From contig NZ_LLWK01000035.1 of assembly GCF_001529295.1 (NCBI RefSeq), positions 124,001 through 188,000 on the forward strand: a DNA stretch of 64,000 nucleotides, read 5' to 3'. This document shows, one piece after another, positions 19,486-27,444 of this stretch. The notes beneath the pieces are model-generated. The model had not been told where the DNA came from, searched no databases, and was given only the letters and a program-made list of their open reading frames with translations. The stretch is from Flavobacterium sp. TAB 87 (GTDB taxonomy: Bacteria > Bacteroidota > Bacteroidia > Flavobacteriales > Flavobacteriaceae). Each line of letters opens with the position of its first letter. Within the stretch, counting starts at the first letter, position 1. Position numbers and translations under genes: made by a program.

Positions 19486-20535
19486 ATGAAAAATTATAAC
19501 TTCCTAACTACCATCTTATTAGGAATCACAATGATTGGTTGCGGCGACACAAAAAAAGGTGAAAATTCTCTTTTCAACATCGATAATTCTGCTTTTCCAG
19601 CTCATTTTTCGACCTCTCAATCGGTTTCTCTAGGAGTTTTAAATCCGAAAGACAAGAAAATTGACAGTATTGTATATTATATCAATGATACTAAAGTAGG
19701 AACTGTAAGTAGTGCTACTCCGTTTAAATTTGAATTAAAAGACCAGAAGTTAGGATACCAAAACTTAAAAGCGATGGTTTTCTTTGGCGGTGAAAATTCT
19801 GATGCTACTGCTAGAATTGAAGTAATCTCAGATATTACTCCAAAATTAATGAAATACAAAATTGTAAATACATATCCACACGATAAAACTGCTTTTACAG
19901 AAGGTTTGGAGTTTTACAAAGACACTTTATATGAAAGTACTGGACAAAAAGGTACATCGTACTTTAGAAAATACGATTACAAAACTGGAAAAGTGTACCA
20001 AGAAGTAACAATGGATTCTAAGTATTTTGGAGAAGGAATTACAATCATCAACGACAAAATTTTTCAGTTGACTTGGCAAGAAAAAACAGGTTTTATCTAC
20101 GATGCTAAAACATTAAAATTAGAAAAAACCTTTACGTACGACAAAGACATTGAAGGCTGGGGAATGACCAACGACGGAACATACATCTACTGTGGTGATG
20201 GGACAGAGAAAATCTGGAAAATGGATCCTAAAACACAAAAAATGGTCGATTATATCAATGTATATTCGGGACAATCGAAGATTAAACAAGTTAATGAACT
20301 GGAATTAATTGATGGTAAATTTTATGCTAACGTATGGCAAAAAGATGCTATCGCCGTTATCAATTCAACCTCTGGTGCTGTAGAAGGAATTCTTGACCTA
20401 TCTGGTTTGCGAAAACTAGTTGATGTTACCGAAGAGGATGTATTGAACGGAATTGCATATAATCCTAAATCCAAAACTATTTTTGTAACAGGTAAAAATT
20501 GGGATAAAATGTTTGAAATTTCTGTTTCAGAATAA
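19486..20535 (+). CDS. glutaminyl-peptide cyclotransferase lipoprotein
   Basis: This 349-residue beta-propeller enzyme converts N-terminal Gln to pyroglutamate (plant/bacterial QC family, PF05096). The start at 19486 gives MKNYNFLTTILLGITMIGC, a lipoprotein signal with Cys19; longer starts run back through the SRP RNA and are wrong. After an N-terminal Ig-like region (about 35-125), the propeller begins YPHDKTAFTEGLEFYKDTLYE with the family hallmark TEGLEF. Repeats with TWQE, GWGMTNDGTYIYCGDGTE, VNELELIDGKFYANVW and LNGIAYNPKSKTIFVTGKNW follow. It acts outside the cytoplasm on exported proteins. hutI starts 9 bp after its stop, so they are probably one transcript. Confidence 0.9.
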   Translation: MKNYNFLTTILLGITMIGCGDTKKGENSLFNIDNSAFPAHFSTSQSVSLGVLNPKDKKIDSIVYYINDTKVGTVSSATPFKFELKDQKLGYQNLKAMVFFGGENSDATARIEVISDITPKLMKYKIVNTYPHDKTAFTEGLEFYKDTLYESTGQKGTSYFRKYDYKTGKVYQEVTMDSKYFGEGITIINDKIFQLTWQEKTGFIYDAKTLKLEKTFTYDKDIEGWGMTNDGTYIYCGDGTEKIWKMDPKTQKMVDYINVYSGQSKIKQVNELELIDGKFYANVWQKDAIAVINSTSGAVEGILDLSGLRKLVDVTEEDVLNGIAYNPKSKTIFVTGKNWDKMFEISVSE

Positions 20536-20544
20536 AAAAGCACC

Positions 20545-21780
20545 ATGACAACACTACTGCTAAACATACAAGAATTACTGCAAGTACGCGAAACGTCGAT
20601 AGCTAAAGTTTCTGGTGCTGAAATGGCTATTTTACCTACTTTGAAAAATGCGTATTTGGTACTTGAAAATGACATTATTTCTGATTTTGGTTTGATGGAA
20701 AATCTTCCTAAAATTAATGCAGACCTCACTATCGATGCTACTGGAAAAATCGTTTTACCTACTTGGTGTGACAGTCATACGCACATTGTCTATGCGGGCA
20801 ATCGCGAAGGTGAATTTGTAGACCGTATCAACGGACTTTCATATGAAGAGATTGCCAATCGTGGTGGCGGAATTTTAAACTCGGCTCAAAAACTCAATGA
20901 AACTTTAGAAGAAGAGATTTATGAACAATCTAAAGTTCGTTTGGAAGAAGTGATGCATTTAGGGACTGGAGCTGTAGAAATAAAATCGGGTTATGGATTA
21001 ACAGTCGAAGGCGAGTTAAAAATGCTTCGTGTCATTAAAAAATTAGCCCAAAATTACCCAATAACGATCAAATCGACTTTTTTAGGAGCACATGCCTACC
21101 CTACTCTTTTTAAAGACAACAAAAGAGGCTATATTGATTGTATGATCAATGAAATGTTGCCTCAAATAGTCAAAGAAAAGCTAGCACATTATGTGGATGT
21201 TTTTTGCGAAACGGGCTATTTTACGGTTGCAGAAACTGAAGAGATTATGATTGCTGGAATTCAACACGGATTAGAACCTAAAATTCACGTAAATCAATTC
21301 AATTCAATTGGTGGTATTCAAGTGGGAATAAAGTACAAAGCACTTTCGGTAGATCATCTCGAAGTAATGACGGATGACGATATAGAAGCACTTAAAAATA
21401 GCCACACAATGCCAGTAGCTTTACCATCTTGCTCTTATTTTTTAAGTATTCCGTATACGCCAGCGCGTAAAATGATTGCAGCAGGTTTACCCTTAGCTTT
21501 GGCTACCGATTTTAATCCGGGTTCTACACCGTCGGGAAACATGAATTTTGTGGTAGCTACAGCTTGTATCAAAATGAAAATGACGCCCCAAGAAGCCATC
21601 AATGCAGCTACAATTAACGGTGCTTATGCTATGGGAGTTTCAGAAACGCACGGAAGTATTACCAAGGGAAAAAAAGCGAACTTGATTTTAACCAAAGCAA
21701 TTACTTCCTATTACCAATTGCCGTATGCTTTTGGAAGTAACTTAATTGAAGCGGTTTTTCTGGACGGAAAAATCATTTAA
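20545..21780 (+). CDS. hutI: imidazolonepropionase
   Basis: A 411-residue cytosolic amidohydrolase of histidine degradation that hydrolyses imidazolonepropionate to N-formimino-glutamate. Metal site His78-Thr-His80 lies in CDSHTHIVYAG, followed by NREGEFVDRINGLSYEEIANRGGGI, which is diagnostic for HutI. Further ligands are in FLGAHAYP, HVNQFN (His), SVDHLE (His) and ATDFNPGS (Asp). Length is typical. The other hut genes are not in the window. It is 9 bp downstream of the glutaminyl cyclase gene. Confidence 0.95.
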   Translation: MTTLLLNIQELLQVRETSIAKVSGAEMAILPTLKNAYLVLENDIISDFGLMENLPKINADLTIDATGKIVLPTWCDSHTHIVYAGNREGEFVDRINGLSYEEIANRGGGILNSAQKLNETLEEEIYEQSKVRLEEVMHLGTGAVEIKSGYGLTVEGELKMLRVIKKLAQNYPITIKSTFLGAHAYPTLFKDNKRGYIDCMINEMLPQIVKEKLAHYVDVFCETGYFTVAETEEIMIAGIQHGLEPKIHVNQFNSIGGIQVGIKYKALSVDHLEVMTDDDIEALKNSHTMPVALPSCSYFLSIPYTPARKMIAAGLPLALATDFNPGSTPSGNMNFVVATACIKMKMTPQEAINAATINGAYAMGVSETHGSITKGKKANLILTKAITSYYQLPYAFGSNLIEAVFLDGKII

Positions 21781-22040
21781 TTCTCTTCTAAGGTTGATCC
21801 TCTTTCATTTTAATCACCATTTAAAAAAGAGAGTTACTAAAATATTTATAGTGCTATTTAATACATAGATTTTGTAAGCTTACAATAAACACTACTTTTT
21901 TTCTAAAATATACATACTATTGTATGCGATGAAATGTGTTTCTATATGGTAATTACTATATTAAGAACTGCATTCTATAGTTCATATTTAAAGAAACTTT
22001 TCAATTACAATAAAAAAAAATAGTTCCTTATAAAACATAA

Positions 22041-22077
22041 AAAAATCCCACCACTTTACAAATGATGGGATTTTTTT
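22041..22077. terminator. bidirectional hairpin terminator
   Basis: AAAAATCCCACCA (22041-22053) against TGATGGGATTTTT (22063-22075), one mismatch. It serves the minus-strand SIMPL gene (ends 22093) and perhaps hutI. The rest of the 312-bp gap 21781-22092 shows nothing else. Confidence 0.75.
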
Positions 22078-22092
22078 AGTGATACAAATAAC

Positions 22093-22782
22093 TTAATCTA
22101 AAATAAAACTAACTGTTAAGTTTGATGTGATTTCGATTTCACCAAGTGCCAAAGTTTCTCTTGGTGCCACGTCGCTCATCTCTCTTTTTGCCATTGCAGC
22201 CATAAATATTGGTTGTGGTCTGTATACTTGTGAATTGTCTGAAATCAACAAGGCTTTACCTATTTTTTGACCCAAAACAGATACATAATCTTCTGCTTTT
22301 AATTTAGCATCTTTCATCGCTAATTTACGAGCTTGCGATTCGTGTTTGGCTAATTCTGAAGATTCAAAAGTTACATTGTCAATTCTATTGATTCCTTCAT
22401 TCACTAATCCTTCCATCAATTCATCGTATTTATTCAAATCTTTCAATGAAATTTCAATAGTCTGAGTAGCATTATAGCTGTGTTTCTTTTTTTCGTAATC
22501 ATATTGTGGATTCAAAGCAACTCGCTGCGTTTTAAAATCAGTCGCAGGAATATTCATCTTTTTAATGAATTTTAAAACGGCTTCAATTTTTTTATCGTTT
22601 TCTTTCTTAATTGTTTTAGCGTCATTTCCTTTGGTTTCAACTGTTGCTACAATAGTTGCTTCATCTGGAATAACTTTTACTTTTCCTTCTCCACTCACGC
22701 TAATTTGCGGAACTTGTTTGGTTTCTTGAGCGTAAGTCATTGTAGCAAATAATATCAATAATGCAGGTAGTACTTTTTTCAT
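22093..22782 (-). CDS. SIMPL-domain (DUF541) periplasmic protein
   Basis: This 229-residue exported protein has signal peptide MKKVLPALLILFATMTYA cleaved before QETKQ. The mature protein is one SIMPL/DUF541 domain. It opens with PQISVSGEGKVKVIPDEATI and contains the family blocks VALNPQYDYEKKKHSYNATQTIEI, LVNEGINRIDNVTFESSE and ARKLAMKDAKLKAEDYVSVLGQKIG. Relatives include BP26 of Brucella, which forms ring oligomers, and E. coli YggE; their function is poorly defined (oxidative-stress links). It is 50 bp downstream of the rhomboid gene on the same strand, so co-transcription is possible. Confidence 0.9.
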   Translation of the reverse strand: MKKVLPALLILFATMTYAQETKQVPQISVSGEGKVKVIPDEATIVATVETKGNDAKTIKKENDKKIEAVLKFIKKMNIPATDFKTQRVALNPQYDYEKKKHSYNATQTIEISLKDLNKYDELMEGLVNEGINRIDNVTFESSELAKHESQARKLAMKDAKLKAEDYVSVLGQKIGKALLISDNSQVYRPQPIFMAAMAKREMSDVAPRETLALGEIEITSNLTVSFILD

Positions 22783-22832
22783 GTTAATTTAATTTTTAAT
22801 GTTGTAGTTGTTTTAAACCAAAAGTTATGCCA

Positions 22833-23471
22833 TTATAGCTTTCCTGCTTTTGCCATTGCAAACAAAATTACGATGGGTATGGCTAACAAAACCACCATAA
22901 GAGTGTTTGTGCTTAACATAGATGGTTCTTTTAGCAAAGTGATAAGATAACCCCCAATTGCTCCACCAAAGTGAGCGGTATGCCCAATATTATCATTTTT
23001 AGCTCTCATTCCGTAAATAGAATATAATAAATATCCTATTCCGAATAAATACGCTGGCATCGGAATAATAAAGAAGATTCCCAACATCATATCGGGTTGC
23101 AACAAAATAGCCGAATACAAAATTCCGGTTACTGCTCCAGATGCACCAACTGCTCGATAATTGTAGTCGTTTTTATGAAACATCATCGTCAATAAACTTC
23201 CAAAAATCAAACTTGCAATGTAAATCAATCCAAAAGAAAAATTACCTAAATAATTAATAACTACGGGTGCAAAAAACCAAAGCGTTAGCATATTAAAAAA
23301 AAGATGCATCATGTCTACGTGTAAAAAACCAGACGAAAACATTCGGATTTGTTCACCTGCTCGTATGCTACCTACATGGAACTCATATTTTCTAAAAAAA
23401 GCAAGATCATTAAAACCTTTGTAACTAATTAATACGTTGGCTACAATTATTCCGATCAAAATAGTATTCAT
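22833..23471 (-). CDS. rhomboid-family intramembrane serine protease
   Basis: This 212-residue protein has six predicted transmembrane helices. Catalytic Ser111 is in GASGAVTGILYS (GxSG), and catalytic His167 is in HTAHFGGAIGG on the last helix. The supporting HLFFNM (His-x-x-x-Asn) is in helix 2. This is the minimal six-helix GlpG-type core without an extra cytosolic domain. It cleaves other membrane proteins within the bilayer; substrates unknown. It is transcribed on the minus strand with the SIMPL gene. Confidence 0.92.
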   Translation of the reverse strand: MNTILIGIIVANVLISYKGFNDLAFFRKYEFHVGSIRAGEQIRMFSSGFLHVDMMHLFFNMLTLWFFAPVVINYLGNFSFGLIYIASLIFGSLLTMMFHKNDYNYRAVGASGAVTGILYSAILLQPDMMLGIFFIIPMPAYLFGIGYLLYSIYGMRAKNDNIGHTAHFGGAIGGYLITLLKEPSMLSTNTLMVVLLAIPIVILFAMAKAGKL

Positions 23472-23582
23472 ATTTTTAATAAATTTTAAGGGTAAAGATA
23501 ATCATTCCAATAAACAATGCGGAACATTATAAAAGAGAGTCTGCTTTGCTTTTTTAAATTATATTTGTAAAAAAAACGCTTT

Positions 23583-24455
23583 ATGCAATTTCTAGTTTAC
23601 CTTATTGCCTATCCTTTTTTATGGCTTATTTCGATACTTCCATTTCCTATATTTTATTTATTTTCTGACTTTGTTTACTTTCTCATTTATTATGTTGTAG
23701 GATATAGAAAAAAAGTAGTCCGTGAAAATTTGGTATTAGCATTACCGCATCTTTCAGATAAAGAACTTTTGGTTATCGAGAAAAAATTCTACCAACACAT
23801 GTGTGATATGTTTTTAGAAATGATTAAAACGATGACTATTTCTCACGAGGAAATGAGCAAACGCTTTAAATTGATGAATATCGAAGTGGTAAAAGAATAT
23901 GAAAATCGAGGTAAAAGTATTATTTTATTTGCCTCTCATTATGCTAGTTTTGAATGGCTGTTGACTTTAAACTCACAAACTAAATTTAAAGGAGTTGGTG
24001 TTTATAAAAAAATAGCCAATCCTTATTTTGATAAATTAGTTCGAAAAATTCGTTCAGAATATGGTACTGATTTAGCCGAAACCCGACATGCCATTCCGAT
24101 GATGGCTAAAAATGCCAAACAAACCGAAATCATGTACGCATACGGTTTAGTAAGTGACCAATCGCCAAAACTAGATAAAGCAGTGTACTGGAATAAATTT
24201 TTAGGTATCGAAGTTCCTATTCATACTGGAGCCGAAATGTTAGCCAAAAGATATGATTTGGACTCTATATTTATAAAAGTAAAAAAAGTTAAACGAGGTT
24301 ATTACGAAGCTACTTTTGTTCCTGTTTGCGATAATCCAAGAGAAGCAGCAGAGCATGAAATTACAGACACCTACACAAAAATGGTGGAGCAACAAATTAT
24401 AGAAGCACCCGAATATTACTTATGGACACACAAGCGTTTTAAACACCGACGTTAA
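23583..24455 (+). CDS. lysophospholipid/lipid A acyltransferase (LpxL/HtrB family)
   Basis: This 290-residue inner-membrane acyltransferase has an N-terminal hydrophobic anchor at about 5-40. The family HX4D/E motif is in FASHYASFEW (His and Glu). A conserved block GVYKKIANPYFDKLVRKIR follows, and the second motif is SDQSP...YWNKFLGIEVPIHTGAEMLA, typical of LpxL/LpxM. The end LWTHKRFKHRR is also family-typical. It probably adds a secondary acyl chain to lipid A, or an analogous aminolipid. A hairpin terminator follows. Confidence 0.9.
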   Translation: MQFLVYLIAYPFLWLISILPFPIFYLFSDFVYFLIYYVVGYRKKVVRENLVLALPHLSDKELLVIEKKFYQHMCDMFLEMIKTMTISHEEMSKRFKLMNIEVVKEYENRGKSIILFASHYASFEWLLTLNSQTKFKGVGVYKKIANPYFDKLVRKIRSEYGTDLAETRHAIPMMAKNAKQTEIMYAYGLVSDQSPKLDKAVYWNKFLGIEVPIHTGAEMLAKRYDLDSIFIKVKKVKRGYYEATFVPVCDNPREAAEHEITDTYTKMVEQQIIEAPEYYLWTHKRFKHRR

Positions 24456-24476
24456 TTTCAATTGACATAAATAGAA

Positions 24477-24515
24477 AAACGAATACTGCTCAAATCGAGA
24501 AGTATTCGTTTTTTC
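24477..24515 (+). terminator. hairpin terminator after acyltransferase
   Basis: AAACGAATACT / AGTATTCGTTT arms around a 14-nt loop, followed by a T-run, 20 bp after the stop. Confidence 0.75.
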
Positions 24516-24622
24516 ATTTAAATTATACAAAACACTAAAATTAAGATTTGCTTAAGTTGATTATGCTAACAAAATAGGTCTTATTTTAGTACGTTATAAA
24601 CAGATAACCTAAAAGCAGTACT

Positions 24623-25384
24623 ATGCTTCAAAAAATTGTAATTTCGATCTGTATTCTTTTTATTTCTATAAAGACAATCGCACAAAGTGCGGTGGTTGAT
24701 ACTTTAAAAGTAGATACCATTAGTTCTTTAAAATTCAATTATAAACAACTTATTGTTCCGAGTATTTTAATTGGGTACGGTGTTATTGGTATAGAAAGCG
24801 ATCAAATTAAAGATTTTAATGACCAAATTAAGACAGAAGTAAATGAACATATTGATACTAAAATAAGTGTTGATGACTTTTCTCAATATGCACCTGCTGC
24901 TTCTGTATATGTCCTGAATGCATTTGGTGTAAAAGGTAAAAATGATTTGCGTGATCGAAGTGTGATTTTTGCCACTTCCTATCTAATTATGGCTTCTACA
25001 ATTTTAGGTTTAAAATCAGTTACTCATGTAACAAGACCTGACGGAAGCTCCAACAACTCTTTTCCATCGGGACATACAGCCACTGCTTTTGCAGGTGCCG
25101 AATTTTTGTACCAAGAATACAAAGACCAATCAATTTGGTACGGAATTGCAGGATATGCCGTTGCCACTGGGACGGGTTTATTCCGAATTTATAACGATCG
25201 CCATTGGCTAACTGATGTTGCCGCTGGTGCTGGAATTGGAATCATAAGTACCAAAATTGCTTATTGGGTTAATCCGTATTTGACTCGAAAACTATTCAAA
25301 TCTACAGATGCCAATTCAACTTCGATAATTAGTCCTTTTTATAACGGTCAACAGTATGGCTTGAGTTTTGTCAAAACTTTTTAA
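24623..25384 (+). CDS. PAP2-superfamily phosphatase, secreted/membrane
   Basis: A 253-residue protein with N-terminal signal or anchor MLQKIVISICILFISIKTIAQ. The C-terminal half is a PAP2 domain with all three motifs: KSVTHVTRPDG (KxxxxxxRP), NSFPSGHTATAF (PSGH), and RIYNDRHWLTDVAAG (RxxxxxHxxxD). PAP2 enzymes dephosphorylate lipid phosphates such as undecaprenyl-PP, phosphatidic acid or lipid A. The central region (95-150) is hydrophobic, so the domain is membrane-embedded. Its stop abuts the stop of the convergent S24 repressor gene with no spacer, and no separate terminator is visible. Confidence 0.9.
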   Translation: MLQKIVISICILFISIKTIAQSAVVDTLKVDTISSLKFNYKQLIVPSILIGYGVIGIESDQIKDFNDQIKTEVNEHIDTKISVDDFSQYAPAASVYVLNAFGVKGKNDLRDRSVIFATSYLIMASTILGLKSVTHVTRPDGSSNNSFPSGHTATAFAGAEFLYQEYKDQSIWYGIAGYAVATGTGLFRIYNDRHWLTDVAAGAGIGIISTKIAYWVNPYLTRKLFKSTDANSTSIISPFYNGQQYGLSFVKTF

Positions 25385-26161
25385 TTATGAAATTCCTCGA
25401 ACGGTATTTTTAATCTCCATAACATCTCTTTTTACTTCCATCAACAATTCTTTCACACTTTGCGTTTCGTTTAATTCTTGACGTTTGTCGCTGCGACCAA
25501 TATTGCAATGGTATTCCCATATCTCAATAATATCAGAAGCTCTAACTTCATAATTTGGATAAAAACGATTGTCCGATTCTAAAACCAAAGCATTTTTTTT
25601 ATTTTTATTGAGTCGTTTGTAAACCATTCCTTCATTTTTAGTAATCAAAATATAGGTTTTACCATCCATTACCTCTCCTAAACTTTCAATGTAACGACCA
25701 ATAATAATACTCCCTTCTGCATGCGGCGGCATCGAATCGCCTTCTACCGGAAACCCTCTGTATTTACCCGCTCCTAAAAACGGTAACGAAATCTGCTGTA
25801 AATTTTCAATATATTCAGGATCGGCATAGCCATTTAAATAACCCGCTTTTACTTTTTGGGTAACGACTTCTATACAATTTTCTCCTTCTTGATCTACCTG
25901 TATGGGCAAAACAAGTCGGTTGTTTTCGAGTTTCAACAAATCTTGCATGTCAATTTTACGCACATCAACCGATAATAATAAGTCGATACTAATGTGGTAA
26001 TAAAAGGCGATTTTCTTTAAAATATCATATGGCGCTTCCGAAGTTCCATCTTCATATTTTACATACCTACCCCGAGTAATCAAGAGGCTTTCGGCTAGCT
26101 TTTCCTGTGATACTTTATCCTTTAAACGCAGTGCTCTGATATTGTCTGAAAATAATGACAT
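25385..26161 (-). CDS. XRE-HTH / S24 peptidase self-cleaving-type repressor (LexA-like)
   Basis: A 258-residue DNA-binding regulator. I start at the ATG at 26161 (MSLFSDNIRALRLKDKVSQ), where the XRE helix-turn-helix (about 5-65) begins; an upstream ATG at 26200 adds residues from the promoter region. The C-terminal half is an S24 LexA/UmuD-like domain. Nucleophile Ser143 is in EGDSMPPHAEGS, general-base Lys182 is in MVYKRL, and the scissile-type Ala-Gly is at 106-107 in KAGYLNGY. It is divergent from dinB with operator-like repeats between them, so it probably represses dinB/dnaE2 and itself until RecA-stimulated cleavage. LexA itself is rare in this phylum. The repeats and target set are inference. 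Confidence 0.88.
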   Translation of the reverse strand: MSLFSDNIRALRLKDKVSQEKLAESLLITRGRYVKYEDGTSEAPYDILKKIAFYYHISIDLLLSVDVRKIDMQDLLKLENNRLVLPIQVDQEGENCIEVVTQKVKAGYLNGYADPEYIENLQQISLPFLGAGKYRGFPVEGDSMPPHAEGSIIIGRYIESLGEVMDGKTYILITKNEGMVYKRLNKNKKNALVLESDNRFYPNYEVRASDIIEIWEYHCNIGRSDKRQELNETQSVKELLMEVKRDVMEIKNTVRGIS

Positions 26162-26166
26162 AACTA

Positions 26167-26221
26167 TTTTGTTACAATTTATAACAGCAAATGTAATCAA
26201 TTTTGTTATAATCTGTACTAG
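26167..26221. promoter_or_regulatory. paired operator-like repeats in the repressor/dinB divergent promoter
   Basis: Two 21-bp direct repeats at 26167-26187 and 26201-26221 agree at 16 positions. Both begin TTTTGTTA, then (C/T)AAT, and end AG. The first also contains the inverted repeat TGTTA/TAACA. Between them, on the minus strand, is TACATTTG (26188-26195), a good -7 box for the repressor gene. TAGTTTTG (26219-26226) fits a -7 box for dinB, just overlapping the second repeat. A repressor bound to the pair would block both genes. Confidence 0.55.
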
Positions 26222-26247
26222 TTTTGTCGTTTACAAAAACAACTAAA

Positions 26248-27429
26248 ATGGCACGTGCAATTGTACACATGGATTTGGATACTTTTTTTGTATCCTGCGA
26301 AAGACGCACCAACTCGCAACTAGACGGCATTCCTTTAATTATAGGAGGTGGCGATCGTGGCGTGGTGGCTTCTTGCTCCTATGAAGCACGCCGTTTTGGA
26401 GTCCGCTCGGCAATGCCCATACAAATGGCGATGAAATTGTGTCCACAAGCTAAAATTATCAAAGGCGATATGGAATTGTACTCCAAATTGTCCCATGATG
26501 TTACTCAGGTTATTCAAGAAAAAGCACCGATTATGGAAAAAGCGAGTATCGACGAATTCTATCTGGACATTACAGGAATGGATCGTTTTCACGGAAGTTA
26601 CAAATGGACCAATGAACTCGCAGAAGCGGTAATTAAAGAAACAGGATTGCCAATTAGTTTTGCTTTATCAGTCAATAAAACAGTTTCTAAAATTGCTACG
26701 GGAGAAGGAAAACCCAGAGGAAATCTGGAAATTCTAGAACCCAATGTACAAGCTTTTTTGAATCCGTTGTCCATCCAAAAAATACCTATGGTGGGAACTG
26801 TTACTTTTCAATTGTTGTCTAGAATTGGCATTCGAAACATACAAACTTTGTCTGAAATGCCAGCCGAAGTGCTCCAAAGAATGATTGGGAAAAATGGCCT
26901 AGAATTGTGGAAAAAAGCCAACGGAATTGACCTGAATCCAGTACAACCTTATACCGAAAGAAAATCTATTTCTACTGAACATACATTTTCTCAAGACACG
27001 ATAGACATTGCCAAACTGAAATCAATATTAGTAGGAATGGTCGAAAAACTAGCCTTTCAACTTCGCTCAGAAGAATGGTTGACCTCGACTGTTGTGGTAA
27101 AAATACGATACGCCAACTTTGACACCGAGACCAAACAAACTAAAATTGCCTATACCTCTGCCGATCATTTATTGACCAAAAATGTAATTGATCTTTTTGA
27201 CAAACTCTACCAGCGTCGCATGCGGTTGCGATTAATTGGTATTCGCTTTAGCGGATTGGTGCGCGGGACTTATCAAATTGACCTTTTTGAAGACACGCAA
27301 GAAATGCTATCGCTCTATGCCGCAATGGATAAAATGAAAAGTCGGTATGGTTTTGACGCCGTAATGCGTTGCGCTGGCGCATCCTTTAAGCCCAATACTA
27401 AAAATGAAATTTTAAAACGCAAATTCTAA
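26248..27429 (+). CDS. dinB: DNA polymerase IV (Y-family)
   Basis: This 393-residue translesion polymerase is started at the ATG at 26248 (MARAIVHMDLDTFF), the invariant Y-family opening. A TTG at 26224 would add eight residues. Catalytic acids are Asp9 in HMDLD and Asp102-Glu103 in SIDEFYLD. The steric/nucleotide segment reads GVVASCSYEARRFGVRSAMP. The little finger begins about 240 and contains STEHTFSQDT. Length is slightly above E. coli DinB (351). It is 15 bp upstream of a dnaE2-like gene, and divergent from an S24 repressor. This is the layout of a damage-inducible mutagenesis cassette. Confidence 0.93.
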   Translation: MARAIVHMDLDTFFVSCERRTNSQLDGIPLIIGGGDRGVVASCSYEARRFGVRSAMPIQMAMKLCPQAKIIKGDMELYSKLSHDVTQVIQEKAPIMEKASIDEFYLDITGMDRFHGSYKWTNELAEAVIKETGLPISFALSVNKTVSKIATGEGKPRGNLEILEPNVQAFLNPLSIQKIPMVGTVTFQLLSRIGIRNIQTLSEMPAEVLQRMIGKNGLELWKKANGIDLNPVQPYTERKSISTEHTFSQDTIDIAKLKSILVGMVEKLAFQLRSEEWLTSTVVVKIRYANFDTETKQTKIAYTSADHLLTKNVIDLFDKLYQRRMRLRLIGIRFSGLVRGTYQIDLFEDTQEMLSLYAAMDKMKSRYGFDAVMRCAGASFKPNTKNEILKRKF

Positions 27430-27444
27430 AATAATTCCAATATC

